A DNA stretch of 8,651 nucleotides from VMDJ01 sp038146785 (lineage in GTDB: Bacteria > Pseudomonadota > Gammaproteobacteria > Chromatiales > Chromatiaceae): positions 1 through 8,651 of the forward strand of contig JAYQSI010000021.1 in assembly GCA_038146785.1 (NCBI GenBank), read 5' to 3'. Numbering within the stretch: the first letter of the stretch is position 1; each line of letters opens with the position of its first letter. Positions 7,931-8,651 of the stretch are shown piece by piece. Both the position numbers and the translations under genes were made by a program. The notes below the pieces were generated by a model. It searched no databases. It saw nothing but the letters and a program-made list of their open reading frames with translations, and had not been told where the DNA came from.

Positions 7931-8651
7931 ATGAATTCATCTTCACCTGACATTTCAGATAGCGATAGCAATGCCCGTGACTGGCTATCGCTGATTCGCG
8001 CACCCGGTCTTGGGCCCGCAACGCTTAAACCTTTTTTTGACCGTTCAAGCAGCGTTAGCGAGCTGCTTTCTCAGCTGCGTCAATCATCAGATACGCGTGT
8101 TAAAAAGGCACTCGATGGCATCGATGAGGCGCAAATTGAGTCTGATGAGAATTGGCTTAATTCAAGTAAAAATCAGCTTATTCACTACTTTTCACCACAA
8201 TACCCCGCATTTTTACGCGAGTTGCCTGATGCGCCAATTGCCCTCTTTGCTCGTGGCGATACCGAACTTTTAGGCTTTCCACAGCTGGCTATAGTGGGTA
8301 GCCGAAGCGCCACTCAAGGTGGATTAGTGAATGCGAGAGCTTTTGCCGAATTCTTAGCCAAAAACGGCATTGTCATTACCAGCGGCTTAGCCAAAGGCAT
8401 CGATGCCGCGGCTCATAAAGGCGCCTTAGCAGCCAATGGCGGCACCATCGCTATTATGGGAACGGGCCTTGACCGGATTTACCCTGCCGAGCACAAACAG
8501 CTTGCTCATAAGATCGCCGATAACGGCCTGATTCTTACCGAATATCCTCCCGGCACTGGCCCACACCCCGGCAATTTTCCACGCCGCAATCGCCTTATCG
8601 CAGGGCTTTCTCTCGGCACCCTTGTGGTCGAAGCTGCAGTAAAAAGCGGAT
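7931..8651 (+). CDS. dprA: DNA processing protein DprA, C-terminus outside window
   Basis: DprA binds single-stranded DNA and loads RecA during natural transformation; it is also widespread in bacteria not known to be transformable. The frame is open from ATG at 7931 to the window edge, 240 codons with no break. An N-terminal helical region (about 15-75, RDWLSLIRAPGLGP) is followed by the Rossmann-like DNA-binding domain. Motifs in order are IVGSRSAT (121-128), the nucleotide-fold signature SGLAKGIDAAAH (151-162), GTGLDRIYP (177-185), FPRRNRLIAGLS (216-227) and VVEAAVKSG (232-240). The C-terminal winged-helix part, if present, is outside the window. The gene begins 11 nt after the tsaP-like stop with no clear ribosome binding site, so it is probably co-transcribed with that gene. 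The adjacency of a LysM gene and dprA next to def-fmt is a known gammaproteobacterial arrangement. Confidence 0.96.
   Translation, partial: MNSSSPDISDSDSNARDWLSLIRAPGLGPATLKPFFDRSSSVSELLSQLRQSSDTRVKKALDGIDEAQIESDENWLNSSKNQLIHYFSPQYPAFLRELPDAPIALFARGDTELLGFPQLAIVGSRSATQGGLVNARAFAEFLAKNGIVITSGLAKGIDAAAHKGALAANGGTIAIMGTGLDRIYPAEHKQLAHKIADNGLILTEYPPGTGPHPGNFPRRNRLIAGLSLGTLVVEAAVKSG

Noticed and set aside
1..8651. Insertion sequences, CRISPR, tRNA or phage remnants
   Set aside because: I saw no transposase or integrase motif, no spaced repeats and no tRNA-like segment. All gene-length stretches are accounted for by the eight genes.

Overview
The window looks like an ordinary chromosomal housekeeping segment from a gammaproteobacterium of mid-range GC. 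The gene order (ntrX, ntrY, DUF4390 gene, rsmB, fmt, def on the minus strand; tsaP-like LysM gene and dprA on the plus strand) is the def-fmt-rsmB / LysM-dprA neighbourhood known from Pseudomonas and related Gammaproteobacteria, here in the version that carries ntrYX beside rsmB. Species cannot be named from the sequence. I see no mobile element, CRISPR array, rRNA or tRNA, and no new defence or biosynthetic system.

Layout. Positions 6678 down to 1 form one minus-strand run, probably a single operon: def (peptide deformylase), fmt (Met-tRNA formyltransferase), rsmB (16S rRNA C967 methyltransferase), a small exported DUF4390 protein, ntrY (membrane histidine kinase) and ntrX (response regulator, cut by the window's left edge). 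The genes are packed tightly: 30 nt between def and fmt, 3 nt between fmt and rsmB, an inferred 17-nt overlap between rsmB and the DUF4390 gene, an 8-nt ATGAGTGA overlap between the DUF4390 gene and ntrY, and 29 nt between ntrY and ntrX. A 160-bp divergent intergenic region (6679-6838) separates this run from the plus-strand pair: a LysM protein resembling TsaP (6839-7919) and dprA (7931 to the right edge).

Functions. Def and Fmt act at the two ends of the formyl-methionine cycle, and RsmB modifies the small ribosomal subunit. NtrY/NtrX is a two-component pair. TsaP-like proteins anchor the type IV pilus secretin to peptidoglycan, and DprA loads RecA on incoming DNA in transformation.

Two things stand out. 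First, the NtrX ATPase domain has lost the GAFTGA sigma-54 contact loop, the Walker A lysine, the sensor I asparagine and one likely arginine finger. It is therefore unlikely to be a classical sigma-54 activator. Second, the interval from about 1578 to 4217 is full of single-base frame breaks: at least twelve in ntrY, one in the DUF4390 gene and five at the 3' end of rsmB. There is one more in fmt and about three in the tsaP-like gene. ntrX, def, dprA and the first 990 nt of rsmB are clean. Almost every break is a single-base indel, often in a homopolymer, and the protein sequence on either side is well conserved. Local sequencing or assembly error therefore seems likelier than gene decay. I annotate these as genes with disrupted frames.
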